DNA of 64,000 nucleotides from Motilimonas sp. E26 (GTDB lineage: Bacteria > Pseudomonadota > Gammaproteobacteria > Enterobacterales > CBDFNC01), in NCBI RefSeq assembly GCF_021278025.1, contig NZ_JAIBHJ010000004.1:1-64000 (forward strand), read 5' to 3'. The notes under the pieces are model-generated. The model was not told the origin of the DNA, did not search any database, and saw only the letters and a program-made list of their open reading frames with translations. A program made the position numbers and the translations under genes. Positions 28,156-37,576 of this stretch are shown here, piece by piece. Each line of letters starts with the position of its first letter. The stretch's first letter is position 1.

Positions 28156-28833
28156 TTATAATTTTACTTCCATTTCGCTTATGCCGGTCACTTTTCCTAC
28201 CACAACCTTATTCGTCTGGGCGTTTCTAACACGAATGGTATCACCGAGTGAGGCACTATTTATAGCAATACCATTGGTTTTTATCTCAAGGCCACTCACT
28301 CTTGCTTTAATCACTACATTATCCCCTTTACAAATAAAACAAACATCACGCATTTTAATTGCGCGACCTTTCGGGATCCTGCGTTTTGCTTTTACGCCAT
28401 ATAACTTGAGTGGATCGGCAACTACATTGCCTCTCAGTGTATAAAGCTCAACAAATGAGATTGTAATGTTTTGGTCTGAAAGAATGGCACCAGGTGCCAG
28501 TAACCGTTTAGCGACTACTACAGGAGTCGTTATTTTGACACGAACTTGGACATAAGTGTGCCAAGGGGCGGTATCGCAGGTAATTTTGACCACGGTGTTT
28601 TTTCTAACTTGGCCATTTACTATGACGACATCTAGCGGTGCTTCACATTGTGTCAGCGATAATCGATCATCCAATGGCGTTGCTTGGATGTCTACTTTGC
28701 CATTGGCGGGTGACTGAATTTGTGCTGCAACTTCATCTTCTGCCATCTTTTCTATCAATATATGGTAATTAGGGCTAGCAAAAGCCTGATAAATACCTAA
28801 ACTGCATAATAAAATAAAAATCCGATTCAGCAT
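28156..28833 (-). CDS. flgA: Flagellar P-ring chaperone FlgA
   Basis: This is a 225-residue periplasmic protein with a signal peptide (cleavage after AFA). The C-terminal SAF and FlgA domains are clear (VVVAKRLLAPGAILSDQNI, RRIPKGRAIKMRDV and GDTIRVRNAQTNKVVVGKV). FlgA helps FlgI polymerise into the P ring. An N-terminal extension of about 80 residues precedes the SAF domain, as in other gammaproteobacterial FlgA. It is divergent from cheV and first in flgA-flgM-flgN. Confidence 0.93.
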   Translation of the reverse strand: MLNRIFILLCSLGIYQAFASPNYHILIEKMAEDEVAAQIQSPANGKVDIQATPLDDRLSLTQCEAPLDVVIVNGQVRKNTVVKITCDTAPWHTYVQVRVKITTPVVVAKRLLAPGAILSDQNITISFVELYTLRGNVVADPLKLYGVKAKRRIPKGRAIKMRDVCFICKGDNVVIKARVSGLEIKTNGIAINSASLGDTIRVRNAQTNKVVVGKVTGISEMEVKL

Positions 28834-28974
28834 TTTGCTCCTAGCATTGATATAAGGTTTGGTGTCAAAAAATCAGTATATTAGGTTTAATTTCTCAACC
28901 TAGTGCGAAAATAGGGTTTAAACTTAACTCATGCAATTTGCTCATTGCAACTAAACACAATTAAGCATGAGCGT

Positions 28975-28992
28975 TTGGATACACATTTGCAA
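28975..28992 (+). promoter_or_regulatory. Candidate sigma-54 promoter of cheV
   Basis: TTTGGATACACATTTGCA has GG-N10-GC spacing and a perfect TTTGC -12 box. It is about 85 bases before the cheV start. An 8-base inverted repeat, cttgcaat and attgcaag (28994-29018), follows it immediately. Confidence 0.65.
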
Positions 28993-29075
28993 ACTTGCAA
29001 TAGCGATGCCATTGCAAGGTAGGTGTATCGAGCAGAACGAATGCAGAAGCGATTGAATTATAAACGGAGACAGTT

Positions 29076-29993
29076 ATGGCAGGATTACTTGATTCGGTAA
29101 ACCAGCGTACCCAGCTTGTAGGACAAAACCGATTAGAACTATTACTATTTAAACTGGTGGGGCGCCAACGTTACGGTATCAACGTATTTAAGGTAAAAGA
29201 AGTACTGCAATGCCCGCCATTGACTTCCATGCCAAAACTACACCCAGTTGTTCGGGGTGTCGCTCACATTCGTGGTAAAACGATCTCAGTGATCGATCTT
29301 AGTTTGGCAACAGGTGGCCGACCAATTGAAGACTTGTCTAAGTGCTTTATTATCATTTCTGAATATAACCGTTCAGTGCAAGGTTTCTTGGTTAATTCTG
29401 TTGAACGTATTATTAATATGAATTGGGAGGCAATTATGCCGCCACCGCAGGGCGCAGGGCGCTTTAGTTACCTGACTGCGGTTACAGAGGTTGACAATGA
29501 GTTAGTAGAAATTATTGACGTAGAGAAAATTTTGGACCAAATTTCTCCAGTTAATACGGATGTCAGTGAGTCACTTAAAACACCAGATACCAGTGAAAAA
29601 ATTCATGGTCGGAAAATCTTAGTTGCAGATGATTCTAGTGTGGCACGTAATCAAGTGAAAAAAGCGGTGACATCGTTAGGTGTAGAATGCTTACTGGCTA
29701 AAGATGGGCGTGAAGCTTTGGTCATGCTGAAAGAGATGGCGAAAGATGGGCCTATTACCGATCAAATAGCATTAGTTATTTCTGATATAGAAATGCCAGA
29801 AATGGATGGCTATACCCTTACGGCTGAAATTAGAGCTACACCAGCACTAAAGGGACTGCATATTATCTTGCATACTTCTTTAAGCGGCGTTTTCAATCAA
29901 GCTATGGTTAATAAAGTTGGTGCAAATAATTTTATTGCCAAGTTTAATCCTGATGAACTAGCGACTGCGGTGAAAGAAGCGGTGAACAGTTAA
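29076..29993 (+). CDS. cheV: Chemotaxis coupling protein CheV
   Basis: This is a 305-residue cytoplasmic protein with an N-terminal CheW domain (about 15-165; LLLFKLVGRQRYGINVFKVKEV and HIRGKTISVIDL) and a C-terminal receiver domain (about 180-303; ILVADDSSVARNQVKKA). The phospho-acceptor Asp is in VISDIEMPEMDGY. CheV couples receptors to CheA and is itself phosphorylated in adaptation. It lies directly upstream of cheR and flgB, the usual order in Vibrio and Shewanella. Confidence 0.96.
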   Translation: MAGLLDSVNQRTQLVGQNRLELLLFKLVGRQRYGINVFKVKEVLQCPPLTSMPKLHPVVRGVAHIRGKTISVIDLSLATGGRPIEDLSKCFIIISEYNRSVQGFLVNSVERIINMNWEAIMPPPQGAGRFSYLTAVTEVDNELVEIIDVEKILDQISPVNTDVSESLKTPDTSEKIHGRKILVADDSSVARNQVKKAVTSLGVECLLAKDGREALVMLKEMAKDGPITDQIALVISDIEMPEMDGYTLTAEIRATPALKGLHIILHTSLSGVFNQAMVNKVGANNFIAKFNPDELATAVKEAVNS

Positions 29994-30012
29994 ATATTAA
30001 AAGGGCATTAAT

Positions 30013-30867
30013 TTGACTGCAAAAATGTTGTCTGATGAAGTATATAAACAATTTTCTGACTTTTTAGAAGTACAGTGTGGGATTGTTTTAGGGGCAAATA
30101 AACAATATTTGGTGAAGAGTAGGCTATCGCCGTTATTAAGCCAATATAAGGTCGATTCATTACCTGAGTTAATTCAGCGTTCAATGAGTTTTCGTGAACG
30201 AGACTTGCGAGCCTCTGTTATTGATGCCATGACAACAAATGAAACGCTGTGGTTTCGTGATACTTACCCATTCCAATTGTTAGTTGATAAGCTTTACCCA
30301 GACTTAAGTGCGAATAAAAGACCACTTAAAATATGGTCTGCCGCATCATCTTCAGGCCAAGAGCCGTATTCCATTGCGATGTCGACACTTGAATACCAAA
30401 TGAAAAAGCCTGGCGCAATGCCGCAAGGCGTACAGATATTGGGCACGGATATATCGAGTGCGATGCTGGAGCATTGTAAAAAAGGTGAGTACGACTCTTT
30501 AGCCTTAGCTAGAGGTTTATCGCCGGAACGCAAACGACAGTTTTTTGAGGCGGTTAATGACGGCTCTGGTCGCATGAGGGTGTCAGAAAGAGTCAAAAAA
30601 TTGGCTTCTTTTCGTTCGTTTAACTTACTTGATAGTTACACTCTGCTTGGTAAATTTGACATTATTTTTTGTCGTAACGTGTTGATTTATTTTTCACCTG
30701 AAGTTAAATCGAAAATCCTTAATCAATTTGCTGGCGCCCTTAATCCTGGCGGCTATTTAATGCTGGGGGCGTCTGAATCATTAACCGGTTTAACCGACAG
30801 GTTTGAAATGCAACGTTGTAATCCCGGTATTGTATATAAGCTGAAGGCTCCCGAGCCTAGGCGCTAA
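30013..30867 (+). CDS. cheR: Chemotaxis protein methyltransferase CheR
   Basis: This 284-residue SAM-dependent enzyme methylates receptor glutamates. An N-terminal helical domain (TNETLWFRDTYPFQLL at its end) precedes the methyltransferase fold with SAM motif KIWSAASSSGQEPYSIAM and the NxxxYF-type motif in FCRNVLIYFSPEVK. It lies 19 bases after cheV, in one unit with it. The first codon is TTG (ttgactgcaaaaatg), preceded by a weak aaaggg; the ATG at codon 4 is an alternative start. Confidence 0.95.
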   Translation: MTAKMLSDEVYKQFSDFLEVQCGIVLGANKQYLVKSRLSPLLSQYKVDSLPELIQRSMSFRERDLRASVIDAMTTNETLWFRDTYPFQLLVDKLYPDLSANKRPLKIWSAASSSGQEPYSIAMSTLEYQMKKPGAMPQGVQILGTDISSAMLEHCKKGEYDSLALARGLSPERKRQFFEAVNDGSGRMRVSERVKKLASFRSFNLLDSYTLLGKFDIIFCRNVLIYFSPEVKSKILNQFAGALNPGGYLMLGASESLTGLTDRFEMQRCNPGIVYKLKAPEPRR

Positions 30868-30879
30868 CTCGACCAATAA

Positions 30880-30905
30880 AAAGCGGCAAGTTGCCGCTTT
30901 TTTTA
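30880..30905 (+). terminator. Rho-independent terminator of cheV-cheR
   Basis: The stem aaagcggc / gccgcttt with loop aagtt is followed by a T-run, directly after the cheR stop. Confidence 0.85.
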
Positions 30906-31002
30906 TGGCAAACTTTTTCCCTCTGCTAGACCTTGTTGTCCTTCCATACCGCTAATGACTGCTGTTTATCAGTTAAAAGTTAATAAAAACCTATATTAAA
31001 AC

Positions 31003-31020
31003 TTGGCACATGAATTGCTT
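31003..31020 (+). promoter_or_regulatory. Sigma-54 promoter of the flgBCDE operon
   Basis: TTGGCACATGAATTGCTT matches the -24/-12 consensus TTGGCAC-N5-TTGC exactly. It is 30 bases upstream of flgB. Confidence 0.9.
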
Positions 31021-31049
31021 TGTATATCCCTAGTTAGGCAGGAGGATAT

Positions 31050-31445
31050 ATGGCCATTAATTTTGAAAAAGCATTAGGCATACATCAGTATACGTTAGGC
31101 ATTAGATCTAAGCGCTCTGAAATGCTGGCAAGTAACATTGCCAATGCCGATACACCTAATTATAAGGCAAGAGATATTAGCTTCTCTGATGCCCTTGCTG
31201 CCGCGAAATCAGGGAGTCAGTTTTCACTTGAGAAAACGAATACTAGGCACTTCACTATGCAATCAGATTTACAGCCGGGTATTAAATTCAGACAGCCGAA
31301 TCAGCCTGACACAGGCGACGGTAACACCGTAGATGTTCAGGTTGAGCGAAATCAATTTATGCAAAACTCAATGGAGTATCAAGCGAGTCTGAGTTTTCTA
31401 AACAGTAAGATCGCCTCTCTCAGAAAAGCCATTAAAGGACAATAA
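31050..31445 (+). CDS. flgB: Flagellar rod protein FlgB
   Basis: This is a 131-residue proximal rod subunit exported by the flagellar type III system. The N-terminal rod signature ([24 protein letters not shown]) and the C-terminal helix ([17 protein letters not shown]) fit the family. It is first in flgBCDE, with a strong aggagga ribosome-binding site. Confidence 0.95.
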   Translation: MAINFEKALGIHQYTLGIRSKRSEMLASNIANADTPNYKARDISFSDALAAAKSGSQFSLEKTNTRHFTMQSDLQPGIKFRQPNQPDTGDGNTVDVQVERNQFMQNSMEYQASLSFLNSKIASLRKAIKGQ

Positions 31446-31447
31446 TT

Positions 31448-31870
31448 ATGAGCTTATTTAGAGTGTTAGATGTTTCTGCTTCGGGGATGAGCGCTCAATC
31501 TGTACGGTTGAACACCACCGCGAGTAACTTGGCGAACGCCAATAGTGTCAGTAGCAGTGTCGATAAAACCTACCGTGCTCGTAGTCCTGTTTTTGCTGCT
31601 GAATTAAGCAAGGCTCAAGGTCAGCAAAGTGCGAATGTGAAAGTAAAGGTGCTTGGTATTGTTGAAAGTGATGCGCCATTAACACGTGAATACCTACCTA
31701 ATCATCCAATGGCAGACGACAACGGCTTTATCTACCGATCCAATGTGAATGTGGTGGAGGAGATGGCCAATATGATGAGTGCTTCTCGCTCATATCAGAC
31801 TAATGTACAGATAGCTGATGCGGCAAAACAAATGCTATCAAAAACACTTCAACTTGGTAAAAGCCAGTAA
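31448..31870 (+). CDS. flgC: Flagellar rod protein FlgC
   Basis: This is a 140-residue proximal rod subunit. The N-terminal motif SASGMSAQSVRLNTTASNLANA and the C-terminal NVNVVEEMANMMSASRSYQ are typical. It starts two bases after flgB, so translation is probably coupled. Confidence 0.95.
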   Translation: MSLFRVLDVSASGMSAQSVRLNTTASNLANANSVSSSVDKTYRARSPVFAAELSKAQGQQSANVKVKVLGIVESDAPLTREYLPNHPMADDNGFIYRSNVNVVEEMANMMSASRSYQTNVQIADAAKQMLSKTLQLGKSQ

Positions 31871-31882
31871 AGGAGGCATTAA

Positions 31883-32680
31883 ATGAGTAGCGTAAATAAT
31901 GTCTCGACCAGCAACTTATATTGGGAAGAGAAAAGCATTACCGATAAGGCCGCTGAAGCGAATAAAAAAGAGCTTGATCAAGAAGACTTTTTTTCGCTCT
32001 TATCACAGCAACTTGCTTATCAAGACCCTTTTAAGCCGGTTGATAATGCGCAAATGGTGGCACAAATGGCGTCGTTTACCACAGCAGAAGGTATTGCTGA
32101 TATGGGGAAGCAGTTTGAGAGCATGAACTCAATTATGAGTTCAACTCAAGCGCTACAGGCTTCCGGTTTAGTTGGACGAAATGTACTCGTTCCCACTGAT
32201 GAAGGACACCTCGCCAAAAATAAAGCATTAGAAGGTGTCGCCATTTCTGGTCAGCCAATGAAGAACTTGACCGTGCGCATTGAAGATGAAAAAGGTAATT
32301 TAGTTAGAGTTATTAAAATGGATGATCAACCTGCTGGCAATGTGCGCTATAGCTGGGATGGCAAGAATGAAGCCGGCGAATTAATGCCGCCTGGCAACTA
32401 TAAAGTGAAAGCAAATGCCCGAGTAAATGGTGAGAGTACGGATTTACCTACTGCTAATTATGCACACGTTGAAAGTGTCAGCTTGGCTGGTGGAACTAAC
32501 GGTGTGGTATTAAATTTGCAGGGGATAGGAAGTGTGATGTTGTCTGATGTTCTTGAGGTATCTCAGACGGCGGGTAACTTACCAGTGACGCCTCCCACTG
32601 TACCCTCGGAGGCTGATGATAATGCTGGGGAGAGTGTAGAGCAGGTAGCAGCAAGACTTAAAGAGCAATTGGGTGCTTAA
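31883..32680 (+). CDS. flgD: Flagellar hook-capping protein FlgD
   Basis: This is a 265-residue scaffold that caps the growing hook. The N-terminal part (QEDFFSLLSQQLAYQDPFKPVDNA) is the conserved FlgD region. An Ig-like and tudor-like domain follows (RIEDEKGNLVRVIKMDDQPAG, RYSWDGKNEAGELMPPGNY). The last 45 residues form an acidic, proline-rich tail that probably varies between species. Confidence 0.95.
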   Translation: MSSVNNVSTSNLYWEEKSITDKAAEANKKELDQEDFFSLLSQQLAYQDPFKPVDNAQMVAQMASFTTAEGIADMGKQFESMNSIMSSTQALQASGLVGRNVLVPTDEGHLAKNKALEGVAISGQPMKNLTVRIEDEKGNLVRVIKMDDQPAGNVRYSWDGKNEAGELMPPGNYKVKANARVNGESTDLPTANYAHVESVSLAGGTNGVVLNLQGIGSVMLSDVLEVSQTAGNLPVTPPTVPSEADDNAGESVEQVAARLKEQLGA

Positions 32681-32726
32681 TAATGATAACTCAATTGCCA
32701 TCAAAGAATGATAAAGGAGAGTAGTT

Positions 32727-34058
32727 ATGTCTTTTAATATTGCACTTAGCGGCATTAATGCAGCGCAAAAAGACCTTGATGTTACCGCTAATAACATAGC
32801 TAACGTCAACACATTTGGTTTCAAAGAATCACGAGCAGAGTTTGCCGATGTTTACGCTACATCGATTTTTTCGAATGGTAAAACGGCTACGGGTAATGGG
32901 GTTAAAACAGCTCAAGTTGCTCAGCAGTTCCATCAAGGTAGTTTACTCACAACCCAAAACTCTCTCGATATGGCAATTGGTGGGGAAGGCTTCTTTGTAA
33001 CAGCAGAAGATCCGACAACATTAACCCGCAATTTCACTCGTGCTGGCGCATTTAATTTAAACTCAGAAAACTATGTTGTTAACGCTAGTGGTCAGTTTTT
33101 ACAAGCTTACCCTGTTGATTCAAACGGTAACCCATCTTCTGTGAGTATGGCGGCAACGCGGCCATTGCAAATCAGTACAAGTGTTGGTTCGCCCACCCAA
33201 ACCGATCAGGTTGATATGACGTTTAATTTACCATCGGGTGGTACAGAGCATGATATTGGCGACTTTGACCCAGGTAATCCTGATACCTACACGTCATCAA
33301 CTTCTGTTACAACTTATGATTCTTTAGGCGAACCTCATGTCGCCCAAACTTATTTCATCAAACGTACGCCAGATCCTGTCGGCCCGCCAGTAATCGCTGA
33401 AAACTCTTGGGATGTGGTCACTTATGTTGATAAAAAGCCCGTTGATATTGCTGGCGGTACGGCTAATGTTGCTAATGCGAGTAACCCGAATACAACTATA
33501 CCAACATCGGCCCGTATGGTATTTGGAACCGATGGTGAATTAGATCCAGGAACACCAGTGTCCCCATTACCTATTACTACGGTTGCTTTGGGGTCAACTA
33601 ATGGCGCAGATCCCACTCAGACCGTGACATTTAATTTTAATAATCCAACACAATTTGGTGCTGCTTTTGAAGTGTCTGCGTTGTCACAAAATGGCTCAAC
33701 AGTCGGTAAATTGACAGGGATAGACATCGCAACTGATGGCTTAGTGAAGGCGACGTTTAGTAATGGCTCTACCGTATATATGGGTAAAGTTGCGATTGCA
33801 AAATTTAATAACACTCAAGGGTTAGCGCAGATTGGCGACACGTCATGGCAAGCGACGCAAAACTCAGGTGAGCCTATTGCCGGTGAGGGTAACTCGGGTA
33901 CCTTTGGTAAAATCAATTCATCGAACTTAGAGCAATCTAACGTTAATTTATCGACTGAGTTAGTGGATTTGATCAGCGCACAGCGAAACTTCCAAGCTAA
34001 CTCACGGGCGTTGGAAGTGAACAGTACCTTGCAGCAAACTATTCTACAGATCAGGTAA
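32727..34058 (+). CDS. flgE: Flagellar hook protein FlgE
   Basis: This is the 443-residue hook subunit. The conserved ends are the N-terminal ALSGINAAQKDLDVTANNIAN and the C-terminal NVNLSTELVDLISAQRNFQAN. The middle (about 130-370) is a variable surface domain rich in Ser, Thr and Asn. It is the last gene of flgBCDE and is followed by a strong terminator. Confidence 0.96.
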   Translation: MSFNIALSGINAAQKDLDVTANNIANVNTFGFKESRAEFADVYATSIFSNGKTATGNGVKTAQVAQQFHQGSLLTTQNSLDMAIGGEGFFVTAEDPTTLTRNFTRAGAFNLNSENYVVNASGQFLQAYPVDSNGNPSSVSMAATRPLQISTSVGSPTQTDQVDMTFNLPSGGTEHDIGDFDPGNPDTYTSSTSVTTYDSLGEPHVAQTYFIKRTPDPVGPPVIAENSWDVVTYVDKKPVDIAGGTANVANASNPNTTIPTSARMVFGTDGELDPGTPVSPLPITTVALGSTNGADPTQTVTFNFNNPTQFGAAFEVSALSQNGSTVGKLTGIDIATDGLVKATFSNGSTVYMGKVAIAKFNNTQGLAQIGDTSWQATQNSGEPIAGEGNSGTFGKINSSNLEQSNVNLSTELVDLISAQRNFQANSRALEVNSTLQQTILQIR

Positions 34059-34079
34059 CCAGGATTCCTCTCCTTGATT

Positions 34080-34103
34080 AGGCCACGAAAGTGGCCTTTT
34101 TTT
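34080..34103 (+). terminator. Rho-independent terminator after flgE
   Basis: The perfect stem aggccac / gtggcct around a GAAA tetraloop is followed by seven Ts. Confidence 0.92.
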
Positions 34104-34127
34104 ATCCCATTTTGCTTATTTATTATT

Positions 34128-34146
34128 TTTGGCATTGTGTTTGCAT
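34128..34146 (+). promoter_or_regulatory. Sigma-54 promoter of the flgFGHIJ operon
   Basis: TTTTGGCATTGTGTTTGCAT has the GG-N10-GC spacing with good -24 and -12 boxes. It is about 50 bases before flgF and just after the flgE terminator. Confidence 0.85.
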
Positions 34147-34193
34147 TAACCTAGTTAAGGCATTAGTGCCAGAGAATTGACTAAGGTAAGCAG

Positions 34194-34940
34194 ATGGACA
34201 ATTTATTGTATATCGCCATGTCAGGCGCCAAAGAAAACATGAACGGGATTGCCGTACGCGGCAACAACCTTGCAAATGTGAATACCACTGCGTTTAAATC
34301 AGACTTGGAGCAAGCGCGCTCGATGCAAGCCTTTGGTCCTGGTTTACCAACGCGAGTATTTTCTTTAACAGAAGTGACCTCACAAAACTTTGAGCCTGGC
34401 CCACTGCAAACAACAGGTAATAACTTGGACTTAGCAATCGATGGCCAAGGTTGGATTGCAGTGCAAAACCCTGCGGGTGAAGAAATGTACACCCGTAACG
34501 GAAAGCTGACTATTGATGTCACTGGTGAACTAAAAGACATGAAAGGTAATTCGGTGCTTGGCATTAATGGTACGCCGATTATATTCCCGCTGCCGTTAGA
34601 AAAGATTGAAATTAGTCGTGATGGTATGGTGGAAATTCGCCCTGAAGGCGCACCGCCAAATGCGATGGAAGAATTGGGTATGATTAAAACGGTCAACCCA
34701 GATGTTAAAGATCTAATGCGTGGTGAAGATGGTTTTTTTCGCCGCGCAGATGGCCAACCTGAGCCTGCGGCATTGGGGGTTGAAGTGGTACAAGGTGCGC
34801 TAGAGGGCTCCAATGTTAACGCCGCCAGCGAAATGACCAGTTTAATGAACTTACAGCGTCAATTTGAGATGCAAATCAAAATGATGAAAACAGCAGAAGA
34901 TATTGACCGCGCGTCAGACAGCTTACTGCGCATTATCTAA
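34194..34940 (+). CDS. flgF: Flagellar proximal rod protein FlgF
   Basis: This is a 248-residue rod subunit. The N-terminal MSGAKENMNGIAVRGNNLANV and the C-terminal EGSNVNAASEMTSLMNLQRQF belong to the FlgE/F/G family. The length, intermediate between FlgC and FlgE, and the position before flgG identify it. Confidence 0.95.
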   Translation: MDNLLYIAMSGAKENMNGIAVRGNNLANVNTTAFKSDLEQARSMQAFGPGLPTRVFSLTEVTSQNFEPGPLQTTGNNLDLAIDGQGWIAVQNPAGEEMYTRNGKLTIDVTGELKDMKGNSVLGINGTPIIFPLPLEKIEISRDGMVEIRPEGAPPNAMEELGMIKTVNPDVKDLMRGEDGFFRRADGQPEPAALGVEVVQGALEGSNVNAASEMTSLMNLQRQFEMQIKMMKTAEDIDRASDSLLRII

Positions 34941-34961
34941 TAATTTTTACTAGGAGGCTTT

Positions 34962-35750
34962 ATGCATCCCGCTCTATGGATAAGTAAAACAGGGTTAGAT
35001 TCGCAGCAAGTTAATGTTGCGACCATTTCTAATAACTTGGCAAATGCCAGTACCGTGGGCTTCAAAAAGAGCCGCGCCATATTTGAAGATTTGTTATATC
35101 AAACCATCAATCAACCAGGTGGTCGTTCGTCGCAAGACACTAAATTACCCTCTGGCTTAATGGTCGGCTCTGGTTCAAAAGTAGTGGCAACCCAAAAAAA
35201 CTTTGAGCAAGGCAATATTTTAACCACTGACAACTCTCTCGATATGATGATCGATGGCCGTGGTTTTTTTGAAATATTAATGCCCGATGGCACCACTTCT
35301 TACACTCGCAATGGTCAATTTATGCTCAATGATGAAGGGACAATTGTGACACCAGGAGCAGGCTATCCGTTGCAGCCTGAGATTCAAGTGCCGCAAGATG
35401 CGCAATCCATTACCGTGTCACAAGATGGTGAAGTGTCGGTGCAAGTACCGGGGCAAGCAGAGCCACAAGTCGTTGGTCAGTTAAATCTGTCGGACTTTGT
35501 TAACCCCTCTGGTCTTGAACCCATAGGTCAAAACTTGTACTTAGAAACGGGTTCAAGTGGTGCGCCACTACAAGGTATTCCGGGTAATGATGGTATTGGC
35601 TCTGTTGTGCAAGGTGCACTGGAAACATCAAACGTCAATGTCACCGAAGAGCTGGTTAACCTAATTGAAAGTCAGCGAGTTTATGAAATGAACTCGAAGG
35701 TGATTAAATCCGTTGACGAAATGTTGTCATTTGTTAGTCAGCAGTTGTAA
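34962..35750 (+). CDS. flgG: Flagellar distal rod protein FlgG
   Basis: This is a 262-residue distal rod subunit. The signature N-terminus (LWISKTGLDSQQVNVATISNN) and the YQTINQPGGRSSQ segment specific to FlgG are present, with the C-terminal LETSNVNVTEELVNLIESQR. It overlaps no neighbour. flgH starts 11 bases after it, with an aaggagag ribosome-binding site. Confidence 0.96.
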   Translation: MHPALWISKTGLDSQQVNVATISNNLANASTVGFKKSRAIFEDLLYQTINQPGGRSSQDTKLPSGLMVGSGSKVVATQKNFEQGNILTTDNSLDMMIDGRGFFEILMPDGTTSYTRNGQFMLNDEGTIVTPGAGYPLQPEIQVPQDAQSITVSQDGEVSVQVPGQAEPQVVGQLNLSDFVNPSGLEPIGQNLYLETGSSGAPLQGIPGNDGIGSVVQGALETSNVNVTEELVNLIESQRVYEMNSKVIKSVDEMLSFVSQQL

Positions 35751-35760
35751 GGAGAGAGTC

Positions 35761-36450
35761 ATGAATCTATCAACCATAAAGCAAATCACAGTATCTTTAT
35801 TTGTCTTATCTTTGGCAGCTTGTACCTCTTTGCCTAATGATCCGGTTAAAAATGATCCTGAATTTGCGCCGGTTATCCCAGAAGATCCCGAAACACAAGT
35901 GGTGCAAACGGGATCCTTATTTCAAGAAAAATACGCGAACAATTTATACTCTGATATCAAGGCGCACCGTGTCGGCGATATCATTACGGTTAATTTAGAA
36001 GAGTCAACTTCAGCGAAAAAGAAAGCTAAATCTGGTTTAGATAAAAGCAATAGTTTTAACCTTGACCAGGTTACGATCCCAGGTGGTGTAGCTAAAATTG
36101 GCGGTAATCCGATTGAACTTGGACTGGGGCAAACCAGCGCCTTTAGCGGGCAAGGACAAGCTGACCAAAGTAACAGCTTGAACGGTAATATCTCGGTTAA
36201 TGTGGTGAAAGTGCTTAGCAACGGCAACCTTGTGGTACGAGGTGAGAAGTGGATCATGCTCAATAACGGTGATGAATTTGTGCGCCTAACGGGGATTGTA
36301 CGAGCGGAAGATGTCTCCAGTGATAATACGGTTTCATCAATGCGTATAGCTAATGCACGCATTCAATATGGCGGTACTGGTGATTTTGCCAACACTCAGC
36401 GTCAGGGGTGGTTAACCAAATTCTTCAACGGCCCATACTGGCCACTATAG
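35761..36450 (+). CDS. flgH: Flagellar L-ring lipoprotein FlgH
   Basis: This 229-residue outer-membrane lipoprotein forms the L ring. The signal peptide ends in lipobox SLAAC (Cys21 from the chosen start). Conserved segments are GDIITVNLEESTSAKKKA and GNLVVRGEKWIMLNNGDE. I chose the ATG at 35761 because it gives a proper lipoprotein signal; a longer frame from 35713 overlaps flgG. Confidence 0.95.
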   Translation: MNLSTIKQITVSLFVLSLAACTSLPNDPVKNDPEFAPVIPEDPETQVVQTGSLFQEKYANNLYSDIKAHRVGDIITVNLEESTSAKKKAKSGLDKSNSFNLDQVTIPGGVAKIGGNPIELGLGQTSAFSGQGQADQSNSLNGNISVNVVKVLSNGNLVVRGEKWIMLNNGDEFVRLTGIVRAEDVSSDNTVSSMRIANARIQYGGTGDFANTQRQGWLTKFFNGPYWPL

Positions 36451-36470
36451 ATTAAGTGAAGGAATAGATT

Positions 36471-37568
36471 ATGAAACGCTTACTCGCAATATTTACCTTC
36501 AGTGCACTATTGTTTAGCTTCAATAGCCAAGCGGTGAGGATAAAAGATGTTTCCTCTGTTGAAGGGGTTCGCTCTAACCAATTGGTAGGTTACGGTTTAG
36601 TGGTTGGCTTACCTGGCACAGGTGAAAAAAGCAGTGCGTTTTCAGAGCAGTCTTTTGCCACTATGCTACGTAACTTTGGTATTAATGTACCTCAGGGCGT
36701 AAAACTTAAAATAAAAAATGTTGCCCCTGTGGCGATCACTGCTGAACTACCCGCTTTCACTAAACCTGGTCAAAAAATTGACGTAACTGTGTCTGCTATA
36801 GGTGAAGCAAAAAGCTTACGTGGCGGTGAATTATTACAAACTTTTCTAAAAGGGGTGGATGGTAACGTTTATGCCCTTGCACAAGGTAGTTTAGTGGTAG
36901 GTGGTTTAGGCGCCGAAGGGGCTGATGGCTCAAAAGTCGTTATCAATACGCCAACCGTTGGTCGTATTTCTAATGGTGCGATTGTTGAACGTGAGATCGC
37001 TTCTCCCTTTGGCAATGGTGATTACCTCACTTTCAACTTAAATAGACCTGATTTTAGCACCGCTAAACGTATGGCGGATACCATCAATCAGCTAGTTGGC
37101 CCAAATACTGCAAAGCCAATGGATGCGACGTCGGTCCGTGTTTATGCGCCAAGAGATATCTCGCAACGTGTGTCTTATCTTGCAACGTTAGAGAATTTAG
37201 ACTTTGAGCCTGCGTCAGAAAGTGCCAAAGTAATAGTGAACTCACGCACTGGTACCATTGTTATTGGTAAAGATGTTCGTTTATTGCCAACAGCCATTAC
37301 TCACGGTGGTATCACGGTGACTATCGCAGAAGCGCAGACTGCGTCACAGCCTAATGCATTAGCGGGTGGTGAAACAGTTGTGACAGATAACAGTACAATT
37401 AATGTCACTCAAGAAGACAGTCGTATGTTTAAGTTTGATACTGGCGTGAGTTTAGACCAGTTGGTTCGTGCGGTGAACCAAGTCGGTTTAGCACCGGGTG
37501 ACTTAATGGCAATTTTAGAAGCCTTAAAGCAAGCCGGCGCGCTGCAAGGTGAGTTAATTATTATCTAG
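36471..37568 (+). CDS. flgI: Flagellar P-ring protein FlgI
   Basis: This 365-residue periplasmic protein forms the P ring around the rod in the peptidoglycan. The signal peptide (cleavage after SQA) is followed by [20 protein letters not shown], the family signature. The C-terminus [20 protein letters not shown] is also conserved. FlgA, encoded at 28156, is its chaperone. Confidence 0.97.
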   Translation: MKRLLAIFTFSALLFSFNSQAVRIKDVSSVEGVRSNQLVGYGLVVGLPGTGEKSSAFSEQSFATMLRNFGINVPQGVKLKIKNVAPVAITAELPAFTKPGQKIDVTVSAIGEAKSLRGGELLQTFLKGVDGNVYALAQGSLVVGGLGAEGADGSKVVINTPTVGRISNGAIVEREIASPFGNGDYLTFNLNRPDFSTAKRMADTINQLVGPNTAKPMDATSVRVYAPRDISQRVSYLATLENLDFEPASESAKVIVNSRTGTIVIGKDVRLLPTAITHGGITVTIAEAQTASQPNALAGGETVVTDNSTINVTQEDSRMFKFDTGVSLDQLVRAVNQVGLAPGDLMAILEALKQAGALQGELIII

Positions 37569-37576
37569 GCGGTAAC